This document shows positions 1 to 6,550 of a DNA stretch of 10,347 nucleotides, in pieces (within the stretch, counting starts at the first letter, position 1; each line of letters begins with the position of its first letter). Origin of the DNA: Actinomycetota bacterium (GTDB lineage Bacteria; Actinomycetota; Thermoleophilia; Gaiellales; Gaiellaceae); contig JAFAIV010000334.1 in the NCBI GenBank assembly GCA_019236545.1, positions 1 to 10,347 of the forward strand, read 5' to 3'. The notes under the pieces are model-generated. The model searched no databases. It was not told the origin of the DNA and was given only the letters and a program-made list of their open reading frames with translations. The position numbers were made by a program, and so were the translations under genes.

Positions 1-1
1 C

Positions 2-859
2 TTCTCCGTCTCCCAGGTGAGCACGCTGCCCGCCAGCTTCGCCGACGACGTGCGCGCGTACGCCTCCGCGGGGGCCGACGGGATCGGCGTCTGGGAGCTC
101 AAGCTCGGCGACGGGCCGGACGACGAGGCGCTCGAACTGCTCGACGAGAGCGGCCTCGGGCGGGCGACCGCCGTCCCCGCGATCCCCTCCGTCCTGCCGC
201 TGCCGCTCTTCCCAGGGCCGGACGACCCCCAGGAGCGGATCGACTCGATGTGCGCGTCGATCCACCGGCTGGCACGCTTCGAGCCGAGTGCGGTGCTCGT
301 CTCCACCGGCCCCGCCGGGAGCCGCGACCCGGACGAGGCGCGCGCCGTCGCGCTCGACGGCCTGCGCCGGCTCGCGCGAGAGGCGGAGAGCGCCGGCGTC
401 CGGCTCGCCCTCGAGCCGTTCCAGCGCGAGGGGATCGAGAACTGGTCGTTCCTGAATACGCTCACGGACGCGGCCGAGCTGATCGAGGAGGCCGGGACGG
501 CGAACGTCGGCATCCAGTTCGACACCTGGCACCTCTGGAACACGCCCGACGTGCTCGACGAGATCGCGCGCCACGCGCACCTGATCGCGGGCGTGCACGT
601 CAACGACTGGCGGGAGCCGACGCGCGGCTGGGCCGACCGCGTCCTCCCCGGCGACGGCGTCGCGCCGCTCCCCGAGCTGCTCGGGGCGCTGGACGCCGCA
701 GGCTGGGACGGCTTCTACGACCTCGAGGTCTTCTCCGACAACGGCGCGTTCGGCGACGCGTACCCGGACTCGCTCTGGGACGTCGACCCTGCGGAGCTCG
801 TGCGCCGCGGCCGGAGAGGGTTCGTTCACTGCTGGCAGGAACGGAGGGTCGCGGCATGA
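2..859 (+). CDS. Sugar phosphate isomerase/epimerase-like TIM barrel protein (5' partial)
   Basis: Xylose-isomerase-like (AP endonuclease family 2) TIM barrel, probably a soluble metal-dependent isomerase, epimerase or dehydratase acting on a sugar or hydroxy-keto acid. A GTG at 17 could start a 280-residue protein. However, the frame stays open to the window edge and the residues before it (FSVSQ) look like the family's first beta strand, so the true start is probably upstream. Numbering from that GTG, likely metal ligands are E133 in LEPF, D169 and H172 in FDTWH, H194 in GVHVND and E237 in YDLEVFS. The DR..PG.G motif near 207-214 is also typical. The TGA stop overlaps an alternative ATG (856) for the binding-protein gene, so it is the first visible gene of the operon. 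The substrate cannot be told; hydroxypyruvate isomerase, inosose dehydratase or an epimerase are all possible. Confidence 0.85.
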   Translation, partial: FSVSQVSTLPASFADDVRAYASAGADGIGVWELKLGDGPDDEALELLDESGLGRATAVPAIPSVLPLPLFPGPDDPQERIDSMCASIHRLARFEPSAVLVSTGPAGSRDPDEARAVALDGLRRLAREAESAGVRLALEPFQREGIENWSFLNTLTDAAELIEEAGTANVGIQFDTWHLWNTPDVLDEIARHAHLIAGVHVNDWREPTRGWADRVLPGDGVAPLPELLGALDAAGWDGFYDLEVFSDNGAFGDAYPDSLWDVDPAELVRRGRRGFVHCWQERRVAA

Positions 860-871
860 GCCCGCGCCAAG

Positions 872-878
872 AAAGGAG
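872..878 (+). promoter_or_regulatory. Shine-Dalgarno sequence for the binding-protein gene
   Basis: AAAGGAG lies 4 nt before ATG 883. It sits in an A-rich patch (CCAAGAAAGGAGCAAC) that stands out in this GC-rich DNA, which is why I prefer ATG 883. A rival start, ATG 856 in the same frame, overlaps the upstream stop as ATGA and has its own GGAGGG at 843-848 with a 7-nt spacer. Both would keep the secretion signal. Confidence 0.55.
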
Positions 879-882
879 CAAC

Positions 883-2079
883 ATGACGGGAAGGACACGG
901 GCGCGGATCGCGCTCGGCATCGTCTCCGCCGCGGCGCTCGTCCTCGCCGCGTCCGCGGCGGCTCGCGTCCACGCCGCGTCGCCGATCGTGATCGGCTGGG
1001 CGCACGACTCGACCGGCCCGATGGCGCCGTTCGACGGCCCGGCGCTCGCCGCGGCGCAGATCCGCGTGAAGCAGATCAACGCCAAGGGCGGCGTCCTGGG
1101 TCACCCGCTCCAGATCCAGACGTGCGACACGCAGGGCGACAAGCCGACGGTCTCGAAGGCCTGCGCGGACAAGCTGATCGCGGCCGGCGCGCAGATCCTC
1201 TTCACGACCTGCGACGTCGACCTCGCAGCCCCTGCGGTGCAGGAGGGCATCAACAAGGGCCTCCTGACGGTCGCTCCGTGCATCGGCACCGACCAGATGG
1301 GCCCGAAGCGCTTCGGCGCGAAGGGCAAGCTCGCCTTCAGCTTCGGCAACGTCGCGCAGGACGAGGGCTCGGCGATGGCCCAGTTCGCGTGGAGCAAGGG
1401 CTGGAAGACGGCCGACCTCGCGACCGACAGCGTGATCGTCTACTTCAAGAACGTCGTCCAGGCGTTCAAGGCGCGGTTCACGGAGCTCGGCGGCAAGATC
1501 GTGGACGAGGAGACCTACCAGGATCCGGTCTTCCACGGGAACAACGTCCAGAACGCGGTCAGCCGGATCAACCAGCACCAGGCCGACGTCGTCGTGACGT
1601 CGACGGCGGGGGCGTGGAACGCGCTCGCGCCGCTGATCAACGGCCTGCGCACGCTCGGCAACCAGACGCCGGTGCTGAACTCGTGGGCCGGCGACGGCAC
1701 CTACTGGCTGCCGAAGAGCCCGGCGATCACGAACTACTACTTCGTGACCTACGCCAACGCGTTCGGCCAGGATCCGAGCGCGGCGATCAACACGCTCGCC
1801 AAGCAGGTCAAGGCGGGGACCGGCGGCTTCATCACCGGCCCGGCGGCGATCGACGGCGTCGTGACCGCGATCAAGGAGGCGAAGGGCTCGACCGACGGCG
1901 CGACGCTCGCCGCGCTGATGGAGAAGTTCCACAACGTCCCGACGATCTCCGGGAACGTCAGCTTCTCGCCGAAGCTGCACTCCGTGTTCGGCCGGGCGTA
2001 CCGGATCGTCGAGATCAACAACAACACGCCGAAGGAGCTCGGCACGATCACGGCCAAGGTCGTGCCGACGATCCGCTAG
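883..2079 (+). CDS. ABC transporter substrate-binding protein, branched-chain amino acid (HAAT) type
   Basis: Extracytoplasmic binding protein of a Liv-type ABC importer, which captures the solute and delivers it to LivH/LivM. The 398-residue product starts with a basic n-region (MTGRTRAR), a hydrophobic Ala/Leu/Val core and a likely signal peptidase I site after VHA (residue 31). The mature part begins SPIVIGWAHDSTGPMAPFDG, typical of type I periplasmic-binding proteins (Peripla_BP_6), and continues with INAKGGVLGHPL and a C-terminal GNVSFSP segment. There is no lipobox cysteine near the cleavage site, unusual for a single-membrane Gram-positive, where such proteins are normally lipidated. 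Four cysteines (81, 94, 110, 133) could form two disulfides. The family binds Leu/Ile/Val but also aromatic acids, amides and urea, so the ligand is unknown. It is separated from the isomerase gene by 23 nt and followed after 5 nt by the possible TTG start of livG. An alternative start at 856 adds nine residues. Confidence 0.92.
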   Translation: MTGRTRARIALGIVSAAALVLAASAAARVHAASPIVIGWAHDSTGPMAPFDGPALAAAQIRVKQINAKGGVLGHPLQIQTCDTQGDKPTVSKACADKLIAAGAQILFTTCDVDLAAPAVQEGINKGLLTVAPCIGTDQMGPKRFGAKGKLAFSFGNVAQDEGSAMAQFAWSKGWKTADLATDSVIVYFKNVVQAFKARFTELGGKIVDEETYQDPVFHGNNVQNAVSRINQHQADVVVTSTAGAWNALAPLINGLRTLGNQTPVLNSWAGDGTYWLPKSPAITNYYFVTYANAFGQDPSAAINTLAKQVKAGTGGFITGPAAIDGVVTAIKEAKGSTDGATLAALMEKFHNVPTISGNVSFSPKLHSVFGRAYRIVEINNNTPKELGTITAKVVPTIR

Positions 2080-2084
2080 CGCGG

Positions 2085-2858
2085 TTGGCGGCAGCAGCAC
2101 CCGAGCTGGAGAGGAGGCCCGGACAGACGCTCCGGGCCTCCTCCGTCTCGCGCTCCTTCGCGGGCGTCGAGGCGCTTCGCGCCGTCTCGCTCGAGCTGCG
2201 GCGCGGGGAGGTGCTCGGCCTCATCGGCCCGAACGGGGCCGGCAAGTCCACGCTCGTGAACCTGCTCAGCGGCTTCGACCGGCCGACCCACGGCCAGGTG
2301 CTGCTCGACGGCCGCGACGTCACCCGCTGGCGCGCGAGCAGGCGCGGACGGAGCGGCCTCGCGCGCACGTTCCAGCACAGCCATGCGTTCCGCGGCCTCT
2401 CGGTTCGGGAGAACGTCGAGGTGTCGGCGCTCGGCGTCGGCGCCGCGCCGAACGAGGCGTCGCGCCGCGCGGACGAGCTCCTCGGTCTGCTCGGCCTCGC
2501 CGGCTACGCGGACGCGCCCGCGTCCGCGCTCGCGCACGGCGACGAGCGGCGCCTCGGCGTCGCCCGCGCGCTCGCGACCAGGCCGCGCTACGTCCTCCTC
2601 GACGAGCCCGCCGCCGGGCTGCCCGAGGCCGAGGTGCCGGCGTTCGCGTCGGTCGTGCGGTCGGTGCGGGACGACCACGGCGCGGGCGTGCTCCTGATCG
2701 ACCACAACATGACGCTGATCATGGAGGTCTGCGACCGCATCCAGGTGCTCGACCAGGGCGAGACGCTCGCCGAGGGGACGCCGGACGAGATCCGCTCCAA
2801 CCTCGACGTCGCCGCCGCCTACCTCGGCGAGAGCGCGGTCGTGGAGGAGGACGCGTGA
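2085..2858 (+). CDS. livG: Liv-type ABC transporter ATP-binding protein LivG
   Basis: Cytoplasmic ATPase of the importer. From TTG 2085 it has 257 residues, usual for LivG. Visible motifs are Walker A GPNGAGKST (48-56), Q-loop Q97 in TFQ, Walker B YVLLDEPAAG with catalytic E174, and H-loop H207 in IDHNM. The signature loop reads LAHGD (149-153) instead of LSxGQ, a mild degeneration. No ATG or GTG exists before the ABC core in this frame. TTG 2085 lies 5 nt after the previous stop but has no clear Shine-Dalgarno sequence. An ACG at 2127, 9 nt after AGGAGG, would give an N-terminus (LRASSVSRSF after the initiator) of classic LivG size. The intergenic-type hairpin at 2111-2143 falls inside the coding region if TTG is used. 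The gene ends in a GTGA overlap with livF. Family and role are secure; the start is not. Confidence 0.9.
   Translation: MAAAAPELERRPGQTLRASSVSRSFAGVEALRAVSLELRRGEVLGLIGPNGAGKSTLVNLLSGFDRPTHGQVLLDGRDVTRWRASRRGRSGLARTFQHSHAFRGLSVRENVEVSALGVGAAPNEASRRADELLGLLGLAGYADAPASALAHGDERRLGVARALATRPRYVLLDEPAAGLPEAEVPAFASVVRSVRDDHGAGVLLIDHNMTLIMEVCDRIQVLDQGETLAEGTPDEIRSNLDVAAAYLGESAVVEEDA
2109..2117 (+). promoter_or_regulatory. Strong Shine-Dalgarno-like sequence near the livG start
   Basis: GAGAGGAGG closely matches the anti-Shine-Dalgarno end of 16S rRNA, but no ATG, GTG or TTG follows at a usable distance. The livG-frame codon at the right distance is ACG 2127. Bases 2111-2117 are also the outer half of the 5' arm of a 13-bp hairpin, so the site would be hidden when the hairpin forms. 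It may be a real ribosome site for a non-AUG start, or chance within the hairpin. Confidence 0.35.
2111..2143 (+). promoter_or_regulatory. Perfect 13-bp hairpin after the binding-protein gene (attenuator or mRNA-stabilising element)
   Basis: The arms GAGGAGGCCCGGA (2111-2123) and TCCGGGCCTCCTC (2131-2143) pair without a mismatch around a 7-nt loop (CAGACGC). Ten of the 13 pairs are G-C. It lies 31 nt after the binding-protein stop codon. No T-run follows, so it is not a classical intrinsic terminator. Strong hairpins after the binding-protein gene are well known in ABC importer operons, where they raise binding-protein levels over membrane components by partial termination or by blocking 3' decay. 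That role is inferred here. If livG starts at TTG 2085, the hairpin lies within its first 20 codons and hides the AGGAGG-like site. Confidence 0.6.
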
Positions 2859-3559
2859 CGACCCTCGCCCTCGACGGCCTCAGCGTCCGGTACGGGCCGG
2901 TGGACGCCGTCCGTGGACTCTCTCTCGAGGTGAAGCCGGGCGAGATCGTCGGGCTGATCGGCCCGAACGGCGCCGGGAAGTCGTCGACGCTGCACGCGAT
3001 CATGGGCGCCGCGCCCCTCGCCGGCGGCACCGTCACGCTCGGCGGCAGGTCGCTCTCCGGCCGCAGCTCCGAGGACGTCGCCCGCGCCGGGATCGCGCTC
3101 GTCCCCGAGGGGCGCCGGATCTTCGCCGAGCTGACCGTGGAGGAGAACCTCCGCCTCGGTCTCGCCGCGCGGCGCACGCCGGCCAACGGCGACGCGCTCG
3201 AGCCGGCCTTCGAGCTCTTCCCCGTCCTGCGCGACTTCCGGCGGCGGTCGGCGGGCGCGCTCTCCGGCGGCCAGCAGCAGCAGCTCGCGATCGGGCGCGC
3301 GCTCGTCGCCGAGCCCGACGTGCTCCTCCTCGACGAGCCGTCGCTCGGGCTTGCGCCGCGGATCGTCGACATCGTCTTCGACGCGCTCGCGGCGATCCGC
3401 GAGCGCGGCCTCGCCGTCCTCCTGGTCGAGCAGCGCGCGCAGCGGACCGTCGCGCTCGCCGACCGCTCCCACGTCCTCGCGAACGGCCAGCTCCGGCTCA
3501 CGCTCGGCCCGGAGGACGCGGGCGACACGGAGCGGCTGATCTCCGCCTACCTCGCATGA
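2855..3559 (+). CDS. livF: Liv-type ABC transporter ATP-binding protein LivF
   Basis: Second ATPase of the importer, 234 residues as expected for LivF. The GTG start overlaps the livG stop (GTGA) and has GGAGGAGG at 2843-2850 four bases upstream, so the start is well supported. Motifs: Walker A GPNGAGKSS (36-44), VPEGR at 83-87 where the Q-loop residue is replaced as is usual in LivF, the canonical signature LSGGQQQQ (136-143), Walker B VLLLDEP (156-162), and VEQR at 191-194 in the H-loop position, where LivF proteins commonly have Gln. The C-terminus ends ISAYLA, matching the typical LivF tail. It would form a LivG-LivF heterodimer beneath the LivH/LivM channel. The signature is intact here while that of LivG is weakened, so the two ATP sites may be unequal. 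It ends in an ATGA overlap with livH. Confidence 0.95.
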   Translation: MTTLALDGLSVRYGPVDAVRGLSLEVKPGEIVGLIGPNGAGKSSTLHAIMGAAPLAGGTVTLGGRSLSGRSSEDVARAGIALVPEGRRIFAELTVEENLRLGLAARRTPANGDALEPAFELFPVLRDFRRRSAGALSGGQQQQLAIGRALVAEPDVLLLDEPSLGLAPRIVDIVFDALAAIRERGLAVLLVEQRAQRTVALADRSHVLANGQLRLTLGPEDAGDTERLISAYLA

Positions 3560-4461
3560 TCGTCGCGGTCCTCAACATCTCGTGGCAGACGCTGGCGGAC
3601 GCGCTCTCGCTCGGCGGGATCTACGCGCTGATGGCGGTCGGGATCGGCCTCGTCTTCGGTGTCCTGCGCCTCGTCAACTTCGCGTACGGCCAGCTGATCA
3701 TGGCCGGCGCGTACTCGATCGCGTACGCGTCGGTCTGGGGCTGGCCCGCGTGGGCGGGCGTCCTGCTCTGCTTCGGCGTCGTCCTCGCGCTCTCGATGCT
3801 GATGGACTGGCTCGTCTTCCGGCCGCTGCGCGGCCACTCGCCCGCGGTGATGCTCGTGGCGACGTTCGCGATCGCGTTCCTGCTCCAGAGCATCGCCGTG
3901 CTCGCGTTCGGCCAGCTCGGGACGATCGCCTCGACGATCGGGCCGCTCAACCAGCCGTGGGACATCGGCGGCGTGGAGATCCGCAAGATCGCGATCGTCT
4001 CGATCGCCGTCGCGGCCTTCTGCCTCGTCCTCCTGCAGCTGCTGCTGACGCGGACGTCGATCGGCCTGCACATGCGCGCCGCGGCGATGGACTTCACGAC
4101 CTCGCGGATGCTCGGGGTGCGCGCGAATCGGGTCGTCGGCGGCGCCGTCCTCATCTCCGGCCTGCTCGCGGCCGTGTCGGCGTTCATGCTCACGGGCCGG
4201 AACCCGCAGGTGACGCCGATCTTCGGGCTCGACGACACGATCATCGTCCTCGCCGGCGTCGTCCTCGGCGGCCTGACACGGCCGATCCCGGCGACGCTCG
4301 GCGGCTTCACGATCGGCTTCGCGAGCGGCATCCTCGGCGGCGCGCTGCCGACGAACCAGAGCCAGTACCTGCCGAGCTTCCTCTTCGGCGCGGTGATCGT
4401 CGTCCTGCTCCTGCGGCCGAACGGCCTCTTCACCCGCGCCGCGGCGGTGGAGCGCCTGTGA
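3556..4461 (+). CDS. livH: Liv-type ABC transporter permease LivH
   Basis: Integral membrane permease, 301 residues, with about eight hydrophobic segments. Family hallmarks are GIYALMAVGIGLVFGVLRLV (21-40) followed by NFAYGQ, which is the LivH N-terminal signature, the cytoplasmic ATPase-coupling segment with SRMLGV around 173-193, the VVLGGL stretch near 236, and the terminal LLLRPNGLF (284-292). The ATG overlaps the livF stop as ATGA. No clear Shine-Dalgarno sequence precedes it, so translation probably depends on coupling to livF. It pairs with LivM to form the channel. The gene order here (binding protein, G, F, H, M) puts the ATPases ahead of the permeases. It is assigned to the HAAT family by motif; the solute is not determined. 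Confidence 0.94.
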   Translation: MIVAVLNISWQTLADALSLGGIYALMAVGIGLVFGVLRLVNFAYGQLIMAGAYSIAYASVWGWPAWAGVLLCFGVVLALSMLMDWLVFRPLRGHSPAVMLVATFAIAFLLQSIAVLAFGQLGTIASTIGPLNQPWDIGGVEIRKIAIVSIAVAAFCLVLLQLLLTRTSIGLHMRAAAMDFTTSRMLGVRANRVVGGAVLISGLLAAVSAFMLTGRNPQVTPIFGLDDTIIVLAGVVLGGLTRPIPATLGGFTIGFASGILGGALPTNQSQYLPSFLFGAVIVVLLLRPNGLFTRAAAVERL

Positions 4462-5495
4462 CCGTCCGCCGGCTCCCGGAGCTGCTCGGCCCGGCCGCGC
4501 TCGTGCTCGCGACGGCGCTGCTCGGGCTCGCCGTCTCCGTGTCGCTGCAGAACTACTTCCTCGACACGCTCGTGAAGGTGTCGATCGTGGTCGCGCTCTA
4601 CGTCTTCATCGGCAACTCGGGCGTGCTCTCGTTCGGGCACATCGCCTTCGTCGCGCTCGGCGTCTGGACGGCCGGCGTGCTGACCGTCCCGGAGAGCCAG
4701 AAGAACGCGATCATGCCGGGGCTCGCGCACTTCCTCCTGCACACGAACGTCGGCAATGTCGCCTCGCTCGCACTCGCCGCGGGGGTCGGGATGCTGTTCG
4801 CGCTGATCGTCGGGCTGCCGCTGATGCGGCTGTCGGGCCTCGCCGCCGGCATCGCGACGTTCGCCGTGCTCGAGATCGTCAACAACCTGCTCCGTTACTG
4901 GCAGGCGATCGGGCCGGGCCTCAACGCGTTCTCGTCGGTGCCGCAGACGACCGGGATCTGGCAGGCCGCGATCGGCGCGTTCATCTGCATCGCCGTCGCG
5001 TACGCGTACCAGCGGAGCCGCTTCGGGCGGCAGCTGCGGGCGGCGCGCGAGGATCCCGCCGCGGCCGCCGCGGCCGGCATCTCGATCTACGGCCAGCGGC
5101 TGCTCGCGTTCGCGCTCTCGGGCGGTCTCGCGGGCCTCGCGGGCGGCATCTACGTCCACCTGCTGCCGATCGAGGTCGACAACGTCTACCTCGACCTGAC
5201 CTTCCTGACGCTGGCGATGCTCGTGGTCGGGGGCGCGGGCAGCCTGCTCGGCGCCGTCGTCGGCGCCCTGGCCGTCAGCGGCCTCGACTCGTTCCTCTCC
5301 GCCGCCGAGAACGGCGTCGACGTCTTCGGCTGGCATTTCGACCTGCCCACGGGCACGTCGGTGATCGTCGTCGGGACGCTGATGGCCGTCGTCCTGATCC
5401 TCCGCCCGTCAGGCCTCAGCGGCGGGCGCGAGCTGTCCCTGCCGCGCCGTCGCCCACGCGTCCCCGACCTGCCGAAAGTGAGGGCACCCACATGA
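4458..5495 (+). CDS. livM: Liv-type ABC transporter permease LivM
   Basis: Second membrane permease, 345 residues from GTG 4458, which overlaps the livH stop (GTGA) and has GGTGGAG at 4446-4452 with a 5-nt spacer. The frame is open far upstream, but residues before this GTG are a shadow of livH. Family hallmarks are GNSGVLSFGH (52-61), the coupling segment LRAAREDPAAAAAAGIS (193-209), SGGLAGLAGG (221-230), GGAGSLLGAVVGA (258-270) and LRPSGL (315-320). After the last membrane helix comes a short basic, proline-rich tail (about 325-345) likely to lie in the cytoplasm. With LivH it forms the translocation pore. Its stop overlaps the next ATG (ATGA), tying the transporter directly to the enzyme genes that follow. 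Confidence 0.94.
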   Translation: MTVRRLPELLGPAALVLATALLGLAVSVSLQNYFLDTLVKVSIVVALYVFIGNSGVLSFGHIAFVALGVWTAGVLTVPESQKNAIMPGLAHFLLHTNVGNVASLALAAGVGMLFALIVGLPLMRLSGLAAGIATFAVLEIVNNLLRYWQAIGPGLNAFSSVPQTTGIWQAAIGAFICIAVAYAYQRSRFGRQLRAAREDPAAAAAAGISIYGQRLLAFALSGGLAGLAGGIYVHLLPIEVDNVYLDLTFLTLAMLVVGGAGSLLGAVVGALAVSGLDSFLSAAENGVDVFGWHFDLPTGTSVIVVGTLMAVVLILRPSGLSGGRELSLPRRRPRVPDLPKVRAPT

Positions 5496-6550
5496 GGTTC
5501 AGCATCTACAGCGAGATCCAGAGCTGGCCGGGCAAGCCGTACGAGCAGCTCTACGGGGAGGTGCTGGAGCAGATCGAGAACGCCGACCGGCTCGGGTACG
5601 AGACGTACGCGATCATCGAGCACCTCTTCTTCCCGAAGTTCTCGGCCTCGGCCAACGTCTTCGGCCTCTTCGGGATGGCCGCCGCGCGGACGCGCCGGAT
5701 CAACTTCCGGACGATGCTGCACATCCTCCCGTACCACAACCCGCTCGTCCTGGCCGCGATGATCCACGAGTTCGCGATCCTCACGAACGGCCGCTACGAG
5801 TTCGGCGTCGGGCGCGGCCACGGCTGGATCCCCACCGCCGCAGGCCTGCCGCTGGACGAGACGTCGCGGCCGCGCTACGAGGAGGCGCTCGACCTCTTCA
5901 TCGAGGCGCTCCAGCACGACACCGTCAGCTTCCACGGCGAGTACTGGAACGTCGACGACAGCCACATCATCCCGTTCCACCAGCAGAAGTACCGCGTCAT
6001 CCTCGGCGGCACCTCCGACCGCACGTACGACCTCGCGGCGAAAAACGGCTGGGGCGTCGCGGTGCCGCCGCTGCTCCCGTACGCCGCGCTGAAGGATCAG
6101 CTCGACCTCTACCGCGGCAAGTGCGCCGAGTACGGCACGACGCCGGACATCGTCTGGATCCACGCCTGCTACATCGACGACGACGGCGACCTAGCCAGGC
6201 GCGAGGCGGAGACGCACATGCGCGGCTTCCTGACGGGGAACGCCTCGCCGCTGACCGACTTCACGCCGCCGCCCGCCGACGCGCTGAACGCCGCGGGCTA
6301 CGGCTTCTACGCGAGCGGGATCATGGAGAAGCTCGCGGCGACGCCGTACGACGAGATGATCGCGGGCGACATCGTCTGGGTCGGCACGCCCGACGAGGTG
6401 CGGCAGCGCGTCCGCGAGACGATCGACGTCTGCGAGGGCTTGACCGAGATCGCGATCACCGTCAACCCGGGCGGCGTCGAGCACTGGAAGGCGATCAAGG
6501 CGCAGGAGCTCTTCGCGAAGCACGTGATCCCGGACTTCAGGGACGCGTGA
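5492..6550 (+). CDS. LLM-class (bacterial luciferase-like) flavin-dependent oxidoreductase
   Basis: Cytoplasmic TIM-barrel oxidoreductase of 352 residues, normal for the luciferase-like monooxygenase family. These enzymes use reduced FMN (or F420) and mostly O2 to oxidise small organic molecules. Seen in the sequence: the EH pair at 43-44 (usual wxaEHHf motif), GRYEFGVGRGHG (100-111) matching the GRxxxGVGRG motif, RYEEALDLF (128-136), FHGEYWNV (147-154), and a C-terminal GTPDEVRQRV (298-307). The ATG overlaps the livM stop, with a purine-rich GTGAGGG about 7 nt upstream. Subfamily cannot be fixed: two-component FMNH2 monooxygenase, alkanal monooxygenase-like or F420-dependent dehydrogenase are all possible. 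Placement right after the importer suggests it acts early on the imported compound, which is inference. A reductase partner is not in the window. Confidence 0.9.
   Translation: MRFSIYSEIQSWPGKPYEQLYGEVLEQIENADRLGYETYAIIEHLFFPKFSASANVFGLFGMAAARTRRINFRTMLHILPYHNPLVLAAMIHEFAILTNGRYEFGVGRGHGWIPTAAGLPLDETSRPRYEEALDLFIEALQHDTVSFHGEYWNVDDSHIIPFHQQKYRVILGGTSDRTYDLAAKNGWGVAVPPLLPYAALKDQLDLYRGKCAEYGTTPDIVWIHACYIDDDGDLARREAETHMRGFLTGNASPLTDFTPPPADALNAAGYGFYASGIMEKLAATPYDEMIAGDIVWVGTPDEVRQRVRETIDVCEGLTEIAITVNPGGVEHWKAIKAQELFAKHVIPDFRDA

Noticed and set aside
860..882. Promoter between the isomerase and binding-protein genes
   Set aside because: Only 23 nt, with no -35/-10-like pair; it is explained by a Shine-Dalgarno sequence.
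1122..2084. Possible long N-terminal extension of LivG in the open frame beneath the binding-protein gene
   Set aside because: The residues are an Arg/Asp-rich frame shadow of the binding protein; homology begins only around 2130.
826..2100. Minus-strand open frame of 424 codons opposite the binding-protein gene
   Set aside because: Compositional shadow of a well-supported secreted binding protein; no recognisable motif.
3582..4457. Possible long N-terminal extension of LivM
   Set aside because: The frame is open, but the sequence is charged, Arg-rich and out of frame with livH; GTG 4458 has a good ribosome site and gives a normal LivM N-terminus.
3621..5336. Long minus-strand open frame of 571 codons opposite livH and livM
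   Set aside because: The product is an Arg/Asp/Glu/Ala-rich low-complexity translation typical of antisense frames in GC-rich DNA; livH and livM on the plus strand have clear family motifs and coupled starts.
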